The translations under genes and the position numbers were made by a program. Positions 42,309 through 53,531 of a DNA stretch of 64,000 bases are shown here, in pieces. A model generated the notes under the pieces. That model made no database searches and was not told where the DNA came from. It saw nothing but the letters and a program-made list of their open reading frames with translations. The DNA comes from Coprinopsis marcescibilis. Taxonomy: Eukaryota; Basidiomycota; Agaricomycetes; Agaricales; Psathyrellaceae. The stretch spans positions 1 through 64,000 of the forward strand of contig ML210200.1 of the NCBI GenBank assembly GCA_004369085.1. Reading direction: 5' to 3'. Position 1 is the stretch's first letter; each line of letters begins with the position of its first letter.

Positions 42309-45300
42309 TTATCCTCGTTTTCCCTCACGGGGAACTGAGTATTGTGCCAGAAGTTTTATGATCACGGACTCTTCGCATACAATAGTTGCTTCTCCGGAGC
42401 CAGAGCCTTCCTTTGGTACCCAGTCCCTTTCAATATTTTGCATCTCCCGGAGGAGAGTAAGACCTGCTTTATCTAGTACGTCGCAGAGGTTCAGTCTCCT
42501 TATATACCCGCGATTCTGCTGTCGAGCTCACCTCGAATGTTCGGGTCGGCACCGTGCTTAAGCAAGTATTCGACCATAAAAGATTGACTAGTAGTGCATG
42601 CAGCTTTAAGAGCCCCGCGATCTGGGATTCGATCATGTGCTTAGAGCGAAACAAACCCAAACTGCAAGATCTTTACTCACCCTGCTTGACCTTCGCTCCT
42701 CTCTCAACCAAGAGCTGTACGACCTCAAACTGATATTTCGCACACGCCACTTGTAGGGGAGAACCTTCATCGCTATCTGAACAACACTTGACGTCTTGCA
42801 CCGAAGAGAGTAGCGGTTTGAGACTTGCCTTGATTGATATTTGCGTCATTATCTAGTAGAAGATTGACTAGTTCGAGCCTCCCATACTGCCCACAAACGA
42901 AGTGAAGAGGGGCCACTTTAGAAGCTGATTTGCGGTCAGCATCGACCTCTTTCACTGGAGGAAACCACACTTACAGCCAAAGAGCCAACATTCGGAGTAG
43001 TTGGCATCTTGGTGGAGATGTCAATACTCCGTTGGATCGGACCGGACAAGAACCCCTACAGGGCCACTCACGTTTATTGATGTCAGCGCCAAACTCGAGC
43101 AAAAGTTTGACCATTTCGATGTTGTTGTTATTACATGCCTGGTAGAGAAGTGTACCACTTGGCGTGACTGAGCGAAAGATCAGACATGGATGATTCAAGC
43201 CGACCATAGATTGACTTGCCGTGATCGGGTCTGCTTTGTACTTGAGCAACAGCCTGACAAGTGCATCCTCGTTTAAGGAGAAGGCAAAACCCAAGGGTGA
43301 TTGGTTCCAGGAACTGGCTAGGATGTGTTCGCTTCGCTTAGCAACGTTCGTATTGGCCCTGTATTTCAGCATTATCACGTACAAAAGAAGGTCGGGCTGG
43401 CATTCCTCTTAAGCAGCATTTCTGCGAAGTTGAGCTTTCGCTCCATTAACGCCGAAAAAATAATTGGAGCGCCCATTATATCTACGTTGAGATTGTGAGC
43501 TGCCACGATTTCAAATGAGCACGTATCCATGGATCACCTTGTACATTTGGATTTGCGCCACGCTTGAGGAGATGTGCGAACATTTGTACTTCATTCGATC
43601 GATAAGCTGCTTCAAGCACGCAGCTGTGCAACACTGTTTGTCTTTAGCAGTCATTTTAACAACAGAAACTATTCCTATCAGGACCCACCGGAGGTTGTGA
43701 AAACAGCATTTACATTAACCTTTGCGTCAATCAAGACACCGACGCCTGTCCAATCCTTTCTATCGCTCAGTACTTGAAGTGCTGTTGTCTGGAATACATC
43801 TACATCGATGCGTCAGAGGACGAACAAAGGGCGACACGACCCCGTTACAGGAGGACACATACCTAAATATTAATCGGCTTCATCAAGTAGGAAACACTTT
43901 TAAAGAACACGCACCTTCCTCATGGTACTTGAAAACGGTATCGGGGTCAGCTCCATCCTTAACGAGTCGTATAATCGAATGGACATCCTCGGAGTTCAGA
44001 GCATTCTTCAATAATTCGTTCAGCGCCTTCTGCTTGTCCTTTGCAATGCGCTTCACCCGCCGCGCCAGAAAGGCATCCACAAGGTCACGAAGCGGCATGA
44101 ACAGGAGAAGAATGGCAAGAATTTGACCAAACCCCAATTCTGTCTCCGCTTCGTCCTGTAGATGCCTGTTCTTGTTCAGTGTCAGCTCTATGTCGATAAT
44201 GAAGACCACGTTGACAGCAAATAAGATTGAAAAAGAGACAATGATGGGAAAGACATCTGTTGTCCATGCCTTGGTGACTAATCGAATTGGGCGCTTGAGC
44301 CAGGTCGGGATGGTTCCATTGAGCGTCGAATTCTCATGTCTCTGTGGCGAAGCTTCATCGACATCCTGGGTTGGCTCGTCAAGAACATCAGCCTTCGCAT
44401 TCTGCGATTTGGCATTCCACAACGTTTGGTGTCCCAAGTAGAGACTGAGAAAAAGGCCATCGGAACGATGAGGTTTATCCCAGGAACAAGGAATATGCTG
44501 TAAAGGACAAGCGACGCTATGCGCAAAGCGTTCGACCCGAAAGGAACATAGACCCCTAAAATCGCAATCGATGCAAAATCGGTGGCGCAAGTGTCTGCAT
44601 CTCCGAAGGTTTGTGGGTTGCTCCAGAGCCAGACCCCAATGATAGCCATGAGGGTTAGGTGTAGGGATCCTAAGACAATGACGATGCGCCGAAAGAGAAC
44701 TTTGGCACCCGCCAATGCTCTCGACTCAACCACTGCAGGGGAATGAGAAATTTAATTCATTTGAGCCGGATGTTAAGAAAAAGTACTAACGGATGGCGTC
44801 GCCTCGTGTTGCCAATTCTGATGCATCCACTTCATCGTCTTTTTCTAGGTCATTTTCCGACGGCGGAAGTTGAGCTGTCGACCTGTCAGTTAAAACGCTT
44901 TTCATTGACGTGAAACGCCTACCTTGCGTGAGGCCCATGACTGAAATCAGCCTCCCCCCAACATATGCTATCCACGAGGCCCACGTTGGCTGGACGGGTC
45001 CTCTACATCTTCTTGACTTTTATACTTGAGGTAAAGGAGAAAGTAGACGAAGGCATTGGTGTTATTCATCCAGCTAAGTCCGAGTACGATGCTAGCGTGA
45101 TAGTTGGATAGGCCCAGCGTCTGAACCTGGAAAATAGTGGAGATCAGAACGGCAAAGGCGAGGATGAGGTTGGTCGTGGAATGAGCTTCGGCAGATTCCA
45201 ATTCGTATGTTGTGACCTTTCCATCCCATAATGCCCAAATAGCCGGAACGAAGCAGAGCAGGTTTTGGGTGTAGATTGCGGCGCGCACGCCTACTCCAGA

Positions 45301-45339
45301 TATGTCTGGATTGCTGGGTATAGTGCAGGAGGAAGCCAT
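42309..45339 (-). CDS. Multi-spanning membrane protein with C-terminal ankyrin repeats
   Basis: Large gene with about 14 exons. The N-terminus (MASSCTIPSNPDISGVGVRA at 45339) is followed by membrane helices (LILAFAVLISTIFQ, NAFVYFLLYL). An acidic loop follows (AQLPPSENDLEKDDEVDASE), then more helices (IVIVLGSLHLTLMAIIGVWL, DVFPIIVSFSILFAVNVVFI). The C-terminal half contains at least seven ankyrin-type repeats, for example ALQVLSDRKDWTGVGVLIDA, APIIFSALMERKLNFAEMLL, GTLLYQACNNNNIEMVKLLL, APLHFVCGQYGRLELVNLLL and GALKAACTTSQSFMVEYLLK. It ends YSVPREGKRG at 42309. One ankyrin intron begins GCAAGT (GC-AG). Two places appear to need a one-base frame correction (near 44995 and in an A5/T5 run at 44450-44454), so the gene may be recently damaged. 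The function is unknown. Confidence 0.72.
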
Positions 45340-45700
45340 CGTGACAGCTGAAGGAAAGTCTGACGCACCGCTTTAAAAGACTTGGCTGAGATTGAAAGGT
45401 CGTTAGCTGAACAGGGCGCGCGTTTCCATAATCATCATATCAGTCAAGACCTGTAATGGGAAATGAAAGTGGACAAACAGAATCGAGAACTGAGGAGATG
45501 TGCCTTGACGATAAGCTGACCCTCGGCCGACTTCCAGGCCAAGGTACACCGCGGCCGCGAGTTCGAATCTCAGAAAAGACGTTCATTTTTCAGAAATTGG
45601 CCACCCATCAAAGAAATGAAACACCAAAGTGATTGTTACGAAAAGACAAAGACAAAGGGAGTAAAGAAAAGAGTTGCGCGAGAGCCATACAGACAAGATA
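45340..45700. other. Short gap between minus-strand genes
   Basis: Promoter of the ankyrin gene and 3' flank of EAF3. It contains a GAGTTCGAATCTC word that resembles a tRNA T-arm, but no cloverleaf could be folded. Confidence 0.4.
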
Positions 45701-47129
45701 TCACGAACGAGAAACATTCTGGTAACCCGGCCCAGGATTTTCGTATTCCTTCAGAAAAATCCTGTCCTTCTCTCTCAGCATATACCTGGATATAATACAT
45801 TAGATAGAGAGAAGCGGCGAATACTCTGCATCAGTCACGTACTGCAAAAGCTCATCAACATAGTCCTTGATGACATGAACAGACTCTTGGTCCAAAGATG
45901 TCTGCGAGATCATCGACGGAAGGTTCACTGGTACCCCACATGTATTCATATCAGCAAAAAACCCACGACGGGACTAGGGGATACACGCACCCAACATCCG
46001 CAAAAGATGCTCCGCCCCATATATGAAGCTCATCTCCTTCTCAGTGCCAATAACGACCTGCTGCCCAGTCCAGTACTCTTTGCGGACATGCGAGTACTGC
46101 AATCGCTCAAAGCGGTAAAGTAGATTCGTCCCCAGTGCTTTGTCGAAGTAGCATTGCAGGCCAGATATAATCGACGGTAGAAGCATGTCAGGATCGCGAA
46201 TGCTAGAAATCGAAGCCAAGTCAGATATGGCGTGATATACGGTGTGATGCATGCGTGGACAGGCCCTTACTTTGGTGGTCGGGTGGTTCGAATATATTCA
46301 TCGAATTCTTCTAAAATGTCGTTCACCGTGGGATTACGAGGCAGAGTTACATGCTATACGTTCCCAAAGTGCATGAGCCAACGAGGTCCAGAGCAAGAGC
46401 AAGAACGTATGTACACACCTGATTGTTCCTCGTCACCGCCTCCCAATCATCCACTAGCTTCTTTTTCAGCAATTCGGGGACGTTCAGCTTCAATTCGGGT
46501 TTCCTCGAGTCATCCTGCGGGATAGACAGACGGTGGTCAGCGTGTAGTTTAGCACAGCTAAAGGCGAAATACAGACCTCGTCACGCCCCCGTTTCGTCCC
46601 GCGACCCTCTTTCCTGACCCCCGCCCGCGAAGTCGACGCCCCATCCTTAGCACTTGATGATTTGTGGCCCTTAGTCACCGTCGAAGATGAAGACCCATTA
46701 CCAGCGGGTGGGTTTGCAATGTGATTAAGTTGCATCTCTTTCTGGATCCTAAACCCCTCTTGATTCATTTTCAACAGCCGGGTAACAGGTACCAGCTCGT
46801 CCCACCTGAAACATAGCCAACAACGTAAGTTTCGCTTCTCAGTAAAGTGGGAAGAAGAAAAGTCGAACAAAGAAGCGACAGGAAATCGTAGAACGGCGCA
46901 TAAGAAGCGAAAATGCAACTTACGTCTGTTTCCATCCCTTGTAATGCACCTGATAATGCACGCCAGTTTTACCAGTCTTTTCAGGATCTTCGACCTTCTC
47001 CACGGCGAGAATCTTGGCTTCGTAGACGAGGGGGCCATGGAAGCAAAACACACGCTCGCCCACTGAGTATGTCTCGGGTGTTGCATTCGTGCCTGCCGCG
47101 CCGGTATTTTGTACTGCAGGTGTGGCCAT
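45701..47129 (-). CDS. EAF3: Eaf3/MRG15 chromo-MRG domain protein
   Basis: Chromatin reader of methylated H3K36 and a subunit of the NuA4 acetyltransferase and Rpd3S deacetylase complexes. The start at 47129 leads into the chromo barrel domain: YSVGERVFCFHGPLVYEAKI, HYQVHYKGWKQT, then after an intron WDELVPVTRLLKMNQEG. A basic Ser-rich linker with a probable nuclear signal (KEGRGTKRGRDE) follows. The MRG domain spans several exons: ELNVPELLKKKLVDDWEAV, PSIISGLQCYFDKALGTNLL, YRFERLQYSHVRKEYWTGQQ, YGAEHLLRMLG and IKDYVDELLQYMLREKDRIF. The protein ends YENPGPGYQNVSRS at 45701, the usual family C-terminus. All parts are intact. Confidence 0.94.
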
Positions 47130-47557
47130 GGCGTCGTCAATAGTGAAAGAACGCGATTCGCGTGTTCAGTGTTCAGTTGAATGTCCTTGTCAGGACAGTC
47201 CCGTATGGGTCAAAAGTTATGCGAATGAACGAGTTAAGGTGTCGCCAAGGGTCGAGGAATTCCGCTCGGAGATATGTGCACTCTGCAAGCAGCTACACTG
47301 AAAAATATGCCTATTGCACATTAGTTATAGTTTACCAAACCCATTTATGCCCAATAAGCTTACAGTTGAACGCTTTGAATATCTCAAAGGTGTTGTTGGT
47401 GGTGGTAAGAGGCAAGGTGTGACAGCATCAATGCGCCAAGCATCACCGAGCAATTCAGGAACACCGATTCGAATCAACAGAACTCAGATTCTATCCAGTT
47501 CAATAGCAAAAGGCAAATGCATTAAAATAACAGGTCATTAACTGGTATTACTATCTT
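47130..47557. other. Gap between EAF3 and RSM10
   Basis: Upstream of EAF3 and downstream of the uS10m gene; nothing coding recognised. Confidence 0.4.
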
Positions 47558-48826
47558 CTAAGCAGTCGGTTGTGCGGGAGGCTTAACGTCCCCACTCGAT
47601 GGTAATTCCTTCTGGATAATTTTATCCGCCAATTTCTTGACATGCTCCGTAGGAACCTTGGTGGCCTTGTGCGTCAACTCATTGACAACAGACGCATTGG
47701 TAGCACCGTATCCTAGCGGCAGTCTATTCCATCTGGTGACCTTCATACCGACACCGGCCAAAGCATGTTTCCTCAGATACTGGCACCACCTCTCCACCAC
47801 AAGCGGATGAGTGTCCCAGGCCTTGATCGCCCTCTTGTGCGTCTTCCGTTCAAAGTTCTCCTGGGACTTCTTGTGTGCGAACGGACTGCGAGGAACGGTC
47901 CACATCGACCGCTGTGTTGGTAGATGTACCGTCTTCGAGATAGGAATCCCAAGCGAAGCTGCCGCGTGTGATGCAAAGTGGCAGAAGAAATCGAGCAGCT
48001 TCGGGTGGTAGGAGCGGAATTGGATGCTGACAGCAGGGATGTTGTAGACGGGCTTATGGTAAATGGGGTCCTGAACTGAACGCCCGTGGACGAGAGTCGC
48101 AGACCATTCCTCTTCCGTTATACTGTCGTATCGTGGGTTGAAGCTTTGTTTTATAGGAAGGTCGGCAGGGTTATATTTTGCGTCTGGTGGCAGGCTAAAT
48201 GATGCTGAGCGTTTTTGCATGTCGAACGGTAAAAACACATACGCCGCATTGAAGATAGGTCCTTCATAGCCTTCGATCCTTTCAGAGGATAAGTGTCCAG
48301 CGGTCTGAATGTTAACTGGGGACGAACTTTTGAGCAGACGGTGCCGCCTCCTGCAGCGCTTCCTCCTTCTGAATTTGTTGGATCGCCCTAACCAGACAGT
48401 AAGTATTCCGGTAAACTCCTCGTTTGTATAATACTTGCCTCATTAGAGCTTCTTCCCTAAACACAGGTCAGTGTGTCACCAAACGCAGAAAGCCTGGCGC
48501 GAACTTACATTTGTTTCTCCTCCTCCTCACCCGCAGTTGACTCTACAGCTGCCGCCTTCACAATAGGCTTGGCTGGTGCTTGACTAGGTGCACTAGCCTT
48601 TCCCGACCTGTAAAGTCGAGCCAATATCAGTCCGACTCTCATCCCAGCTTAACTCATACACACTTGGATGACTCTGGCTGGCTATGAGTTGTCCCGTCAT
48701 CGCCTGAATTCTCCGGGATTGGGTTACTATGACGTACCTAACACCAGTACTGTTGTACCTGACGAGCCTGGCGGTGACAGTAGGCAGCCATGAGCGCGTC
48801 GGGCGACATATAGCAGCACGCAGCAT
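47558..48826 (-). CDS. RSM10: Mitochondrial small-subunit ribosomal protein uS10m
   Basis: Component of the mitoribosomal small subunit. The start at 48826 gives an Arg-rich presequence (MLRAAICRPTRSWLPTVTAR, then LVRYNS), consistent with mitochondrial import. The next exons are low-complexity (SGKASAPSQAPAKPIVKAAA; Glu-rich) and end ALMR|AIQQIQKEEALQEA. The conserved S10 domain lies in the last exon: VSIQFRSYHPKLLDFFCHFA, IPISKTVHLPTQRSMWTVPR, PFAHKKSQENFERKTHKRAI and KAWDTHPLVVERWCQYLRKH. The C-terminus is Lys/Pro-rich and ends at the TAA of 47558. The piece between ALM and AIQ can be read either as a 51-nt GC-AG intron or as 17 in-frame codons. Confidence 0.92.
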
Positions 48827-49492
48827 TGAGGACGACGTGGGCAGAGCTTAAGTTTTGTGGCCGGGCGCGGTCGTGTCTCCCGACGAAATTCCTTGGAAAT
48901 TATGTAAGGAATTGAATTCCCGCAGGGGGGCAAAACCCCCCAGTCTCTTACTCAGTTTCTCCCACATTCTTTGATGGAAAAGGAAAAAGCTGCACGCAAG
49001 TACCCCTGGATGCGTTTCATTTTAAATCGTATTTTCTCTCTATATTACAAACTGAATACTCACGGACCTCTATGTCAGGCCTGACGTCTCTCAGCATCTT
49101 GTCAGCTTCGTGAATTCCTGAGTAAAACTTACAGATCCCTGGTGTCCACTGTCGGTCGCTCCGGTGTAATACCTTGTCAGTGGAAACTTCAGACTTGACT
49201 TAAACATCACTTTAGACTCTAGATCGAACGGAACACTTCTCATAAAACGACAGTGCTCGGGCATGGCTTACCTCGTCTGCAACGCAGGCACCACAATCTG
49301 CCCTTGCGACCATTTGTAGTTTCAAGGGCTCGCTGAAAGTGGCGCCTTCGCATATCGGACTGCCCTCCATGATCTCAGCCTGTTTTCCAGGCTTTTTACG
49401 AGTGACGAGGCGTGCAACTGGTGCGTTCTGCATGAATATAAAACACAAACATCGAGGAAACCGGGAACTATTTCCTCGATTCTCCTGTTGTC
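48827..49492. other. Intergenic, nothing recognised
   Basis: The frame 49212-49448 (-) has no motif. The last 30 nt before 49493 resemble the sequence before 50239, so the duplicated piece there includes some 5' flank. Confidence 0.35.
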
Positions 49493-49871
49493 ATGTCATC
49501 CTGCATTATACTTTTGAATCCGGACATTTCTGGAATAGGAGTCCGCGCCGCCATTTATTCTATGCTTCGTTCCAGCTATCTGGGCCCTTTGGGACGGAAA
49601 GGTCACGGCGTACGAGCTAGAATCGGCCGAAGCCCATTCAACGACCAACCTTATTCTTTCCTTCGCCGTCCTCATCTCCGCCATCGTTCAAGCGCAAACC
49701 CCGGGGCTCTCAAGCTTTCACGCAAACATCGTTCTCGGCCTCAGCTGGATGAACAACACAAACGCATTCATATACTTCCTCCTTTACATCAAGCACAAGA
49801 GTCAAGAAGACGAACCCGACAGAATTTGTCCAAACTGGACATCGTGGACTGCGCATGTCAAATTCGCCGTG
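49493..49871 (+). pseudogene. Broken 5' copy of the ankyrin membrane-protein gene
   Basis: The plus strand reads MSSCIILLNPDISGIGVRAA, which matches the N-terminus of the gene at 42309-45339 (MASSCTIPSNPDISGVGVRA). An 11-nt deletion at about 49561 then shifts the frame, and similarity resumes in another frame: LGLSWMNNTNAFIYFLLYI against LGLSWMNNTNAFVYFLLYL, then HKSQEDE and WTSWTAHV. Nothing downstream corresponds to the ankyrin part. It is therefore a truncated, frameshifted duplicate on the opposite strand. Confidence 0.78.
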
Positions 49872-50597
49872 ATGTCGACCGTAGGTTTTTCACAAAGTCC
49901 GCCGTTTCACCTTAGGCGACCAGTGCTTCGTGTAAAGTTGAACTGCTCAGGCAAAGCCCGGAAGCCGCGGGTATACATTGCAAGATTTACTGTGTCTATA
50001 TATATTGGTTTACATCGTAAAATCATCCATACATGGATCCCGAGTTGTATGTATTGCACTTACCTCCAGCCTCTTGGGTTCGTGGACTTTCCCCCTGTGT
50101 TGTTCACTCAATGAAGATCGCCAATACCTCGGCTGTCTCCGACTGTCAGATCGTAATTGAGTCCGCTCATTAGTCTGCCACTCGCTTCAAGATACTACGT
50201 GTTCAAACTAATTCTCACTAGGAGTCTCTCCTCTAGTCATGTCCTCATGTGTGATACCTTCGAACCCGTACATTTATAACCTGCCACTATCTATGCTCAA
50301 AACTCGCCCAAGTTCAAGGTAAGGGCTCCGTTTAGGGCCTTCGTGTCGGAATATTATGCATCACAAGAAGCCCTGGTAGACACGGCAGGGTGAAAGTGAG
50401 AATGATAGACATACTTGTCCCGATGATCGGAGCCTGGAAGCATGTACTGAAAGCAGTGTGTTTACAGTGGTGTTACTCTTCTGGTGCTTACTTCCCTCCA
50501 ATTCACCCGCAACGGCTAATGAACAGCATGAATCAATACAATACAACATAACATGACGAGTCCCCATATACATCGGAAAGGAAACATTAAGCTCAAA
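49872..50597. other. Gap holding pseudogene fragments only
   Basis: Apart from the remnant at 50239-50313, no coding sequence is recognised. Confidence 0.4.
50239..50313 (+). pseudogene. Second, shorter 5' remnant of the ankyrin membrane-protein gene
   Basis: It reads MSSCVIPSNPYIYN from the ATG at 50239, again matching the first codons of the ankyrin gene. It then jumps to sequence like the ATY(T/A)QN codons and ends. The bases before the ATG (CTCTCCTCTAGTC) resemble those before the copy at 49493. Internal deletion and no continuation. Confidence 0.6.
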
Positions 50598-52421
50598 TCA
50601 AACCAGAACCGCAATGCCCGCCAGAACCGCCAACGCCCATGCGCCAGCAGCCCCCACCCGCAATCCCAAGGCAGAGCTAGCACCGTCCTTCCCCTTCTCG
50701 CCTTCAAACACCCAGTCCTTCCACGCAGCATGCAGCATAACCGCAAACGCCTGCGCCTCGGGGCTCCGCCCGTTATCGAGCGCGTCGCCCACGGAGGCGG
50801 GGTTTGAGACGGGGCGCAGCCAGCCGTCGGTTGTGAAGTATTCGTAATCGTTGAAGCGGGATCTAGTGAGTTTAGGGTAAGTAATGACAAGAAATAACCA
50901 AAGAAAGGAAGGAAGGGTTTATTAGTTCATGCTGATGAAGACGCAGATGCAGAAGACCCACCCATCGCTATTAGACCCTGGCCCACCGTTAGGTGTGAAC
51001 AGCGTCAGACGGCTTCGCTGCGCCTGTGGGATGTAGCGGTGCTCGTCGTAGAGCGTGGAGGCGCGGTAAACGGTCGACGCGATCAGCGCGGTCGCTGCCG
51101 CATCTCGGAAGGTCCGGTCGTCGTTGAGGTAGTTATGGACTAGGTTCTCGCCGTCCTTCAGTAATAGAATATATCAATACGGCGTCGATGGATTGTTTAC
51201 ACTCGGGAAGGGGAAACAGAGAATGTGGGTAGATGAGGAGGGGAGAGGACGTACAAAGAAACGATCGTAGACTCCTCTGTGGATCTCGTTCACCCAGTTC
51301 TTGAGCTCGTTGAGCTCGCTCCCGAGGCCATCTTTGTATTCTGAATGCTCGATGGTGGCAAAGACGCGCAGCATGCCCGCCGCAGCCCATCCGTTCCCTG
51401 CGAGGAAGAGTCAGCTTATGGCAGCTCATAATCACACATTGATTCGCTCGTGAGTTGCGCATTGGTCGAAAAGGATAGGAGCGACAGGAAATAATGGACA
51501 TAAAGGAAGCACTTACCGGTAGCCCACAGCCCCGGGTCGCTATTATTACCCAGGACAGAATGCTTCCAGAGTCCCGTATCACCATCTCGCAGATGATCCC
51601 TGTAGAGCCTGACTTGATTGAAAGCCTCCCTGACGATGTCTTGGTTCCTAGTGATAACCCCATAGTAGGCGAGGAAAGGGGGGACCATGAACGTCGAGTC
51701 GGACCTAGCCATGCGTGGTTAGGTTAGTTAAATAGGCCAGCCTCACTCAAGCCAGCTTGCGACATACCAGATCTGAACCTCAGCCCCTCGATGGCTGATG
51801 GCACCTGTATCGGATTTAGGGACCTGGGTGCTGAAGAGGTACTCGGCTTGGCTTGTAGCCGCGCTGGCGTATCTGTCCGCGTTGTTGTCGAGGTTGGTCC
51901 AGTTGGCGAGGACGACGGCGATACCGAGTGAAGCTGGGTCGGCGGAGGACGAGTCGGAGATCAATGGGCGGGGGTCTGTCATTCGTATCCAGGGATTAGC
52001 ATTGGGGGAGAGACGATGAGGGGCTAGGGTTAAGTACCACTTCCGCCTGGCCGCTGATCGAGAACGCGACGGGCGATGTTGAAGACGGGTTCGAGGCCGA
52101 GGGCCATGTCGGATGGCACGCGTTGGGGAGGTGGGAGGCCTGCTTTGGAGTACACGCTGTAACGAGTTGCGTTGAGCTCTAGGGCAGCTTGGGCGCGAGC
52201 GCCGAGCTCCCAGCTGGGTAGACTTCATTCAGAAGGGAGGTGAGTGCGAACACAACTGGGTGTGCCTACCTGCGTTGGGCGCCTTCGGCGAGCCTCGTGC
52301 TGATTAGGAATACCTGACCGTCCGTGAGCTCCTGAGCGCGAGCATCCTGGGCAGCGAAATAGGAAAGGGCCAATAGAGTGGACAATAGGACTTGAAGTAT
52401 GTTAGTAGTTCGTGGATTCAT
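50598..52421 (-). CDS. Secreted six-hairpin glycosidase (GH105/GH88-like), probable GPI anchor
   Basis: Carbohydrate-active enzyme of the (alpha/alpha)6 barrel class. Relatives remove unsaturated uronic acid residues from pectin fragments. The start at 52421 gives a signal peptide (MNPRTTNILQVLLSTLLALS, YFAAQ). Exons then read ELTDGQVFLISTRLAEGAQR, SDMALGLEPVFNIARRVLD and LGIAVVLANWTNLDNNADRY. IWSDSTFMVPPFLAYYGV contains the Asp-before-FM site typical of the class. NSDPGLWATGNGWAAAGMLR is the second signature. It ends RLTLFTPNGGPGSNSDGW, then NDYEYFTTDGWLRP and a hydrophobic C-terminus (GAAGAWALAVLAGIAVLV) after small residues, as for GPI attachment. The stop is at 50598. At least seven introns. 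The exact GH family cannot be fixed by eye; GH76 was considered and fits less well. Confidence 0.78.
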
Positions 52422-53531
52422 CGCTGTAACTTGTCGTTATATCGTCGTAATGGTCGTGAGCTCAACAAAGAACCTTGCGGAACGAATTAGCAGGTGCCTG
52501 ACGGTCAAAGGTCCCGCAGGTATGTACGTACAGGAGCTGGGAAACGCGGGGTAGAGTGTACAGACTCCGAATAGAAGTTTGAGAGACCTTGGGTTCGGAT
52601 GTCAGCCTTAGGATGGCCCATCTTATGGCGAAGCAAAGGAGGGTGTACTACCAGGAGGCGAGCTTGGACTACGTCAACTTGCGTCAGCGCTGTCATCCCA
52701 ATCTGAATGTCGACCCCAGCGTATGTCACCGTGGGGCTTCATTTGCTGGTCGTAGGAGGGAACATGGAGGGCTGAATGGTAAAGTGGCCCTTGACTTGAT
52801 CGTGGTTGAGGATCAACGAGTTACATCATACTGTGTTGCGTCATGTCGTTGCCAAATACATATGCCCGGTTGACCCTCGAGGCTGTCGCGATGCTGGGAT
52901 AGATAGACTATGGTTAGGGTTTTGATTTTGAAGTCTTAAAGGACGCGCATGAGGCTGAAAGACAAGTTTGAGTGGCCCGAATCATAAAAGTATATCATTC
53001 CATGAACATCGTCACGAATGTTGAGGGCATGCCTCGAACTAATAGAACGTGTACCACATTGCCTGCCCGCCCAAGGGCCAAACTCATTTCTTACGCTCAT
53101 CCGACTACCGTGGTGGACAATCACCTGTCGAGAATCTGGAATGGTGCCAGTGGGCGCTTGCGAAGCACTCAAAACTCAGGGGCGGCCAAGCGGCGGTAAT
53201 ATGTTACTCATTGTTGCGTTTACACGGGTGGGCCTTGGTTTAATAGTAATGAACGGACACAGTGCTGAAAGACAGGACTCGGGACTCTCCGAGCAATGCT
53301 GGTAGTATTACCAATGCAAACCGATAGCTTGCGCATTTAGGCAATCGCGACACGTCTTGACTTTACAACAACTTGGGCGATGCATTCCGCGCGGCTTTCT
53401 TGCGCTGATTACAAACCCTTCCTTCGCTTGCCTCGAGTGTACGTGTACTTGACAGCTTGTGCCTAAAGGGACTCCGAGAGCGAGCGACGAGAACTTCGAA
53501 GCAATCCGTATATTGTCATAGTTTATGTTTA
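52422..53531. other. Intergenic, nothing recognised
   Basis: Open frames at 52589-52873 (+), 52936-53172 (-) and 53018-53305 (+) overlap on both strands and have no motif. Confidence 0.35.

Noticed and set aside
43384..43440. Apparent frameshift in the ankyrin gene (LLKRNASPTFF / LKYRANTN)
   Set aside because: A 65-nt intron with donor GTACGT and acceptor ATCCTAG restores phase into SSSWNQSPLGFAF, so no mutation is needed.
45535..45575. tRNA-like T-arm (GAGTTCGAATCTC)
   Set aside because: No D-arm, anticodon arm or acceptor stem could be folded around it on either strand.
50598..52421. GH76 mannanase assignment
   Set aside because: The SDSTFM..PFLAYYGV and GNGWAAAGM motifs and the GPI-type tail fit the GH105/GH88 six-hairpin class better.
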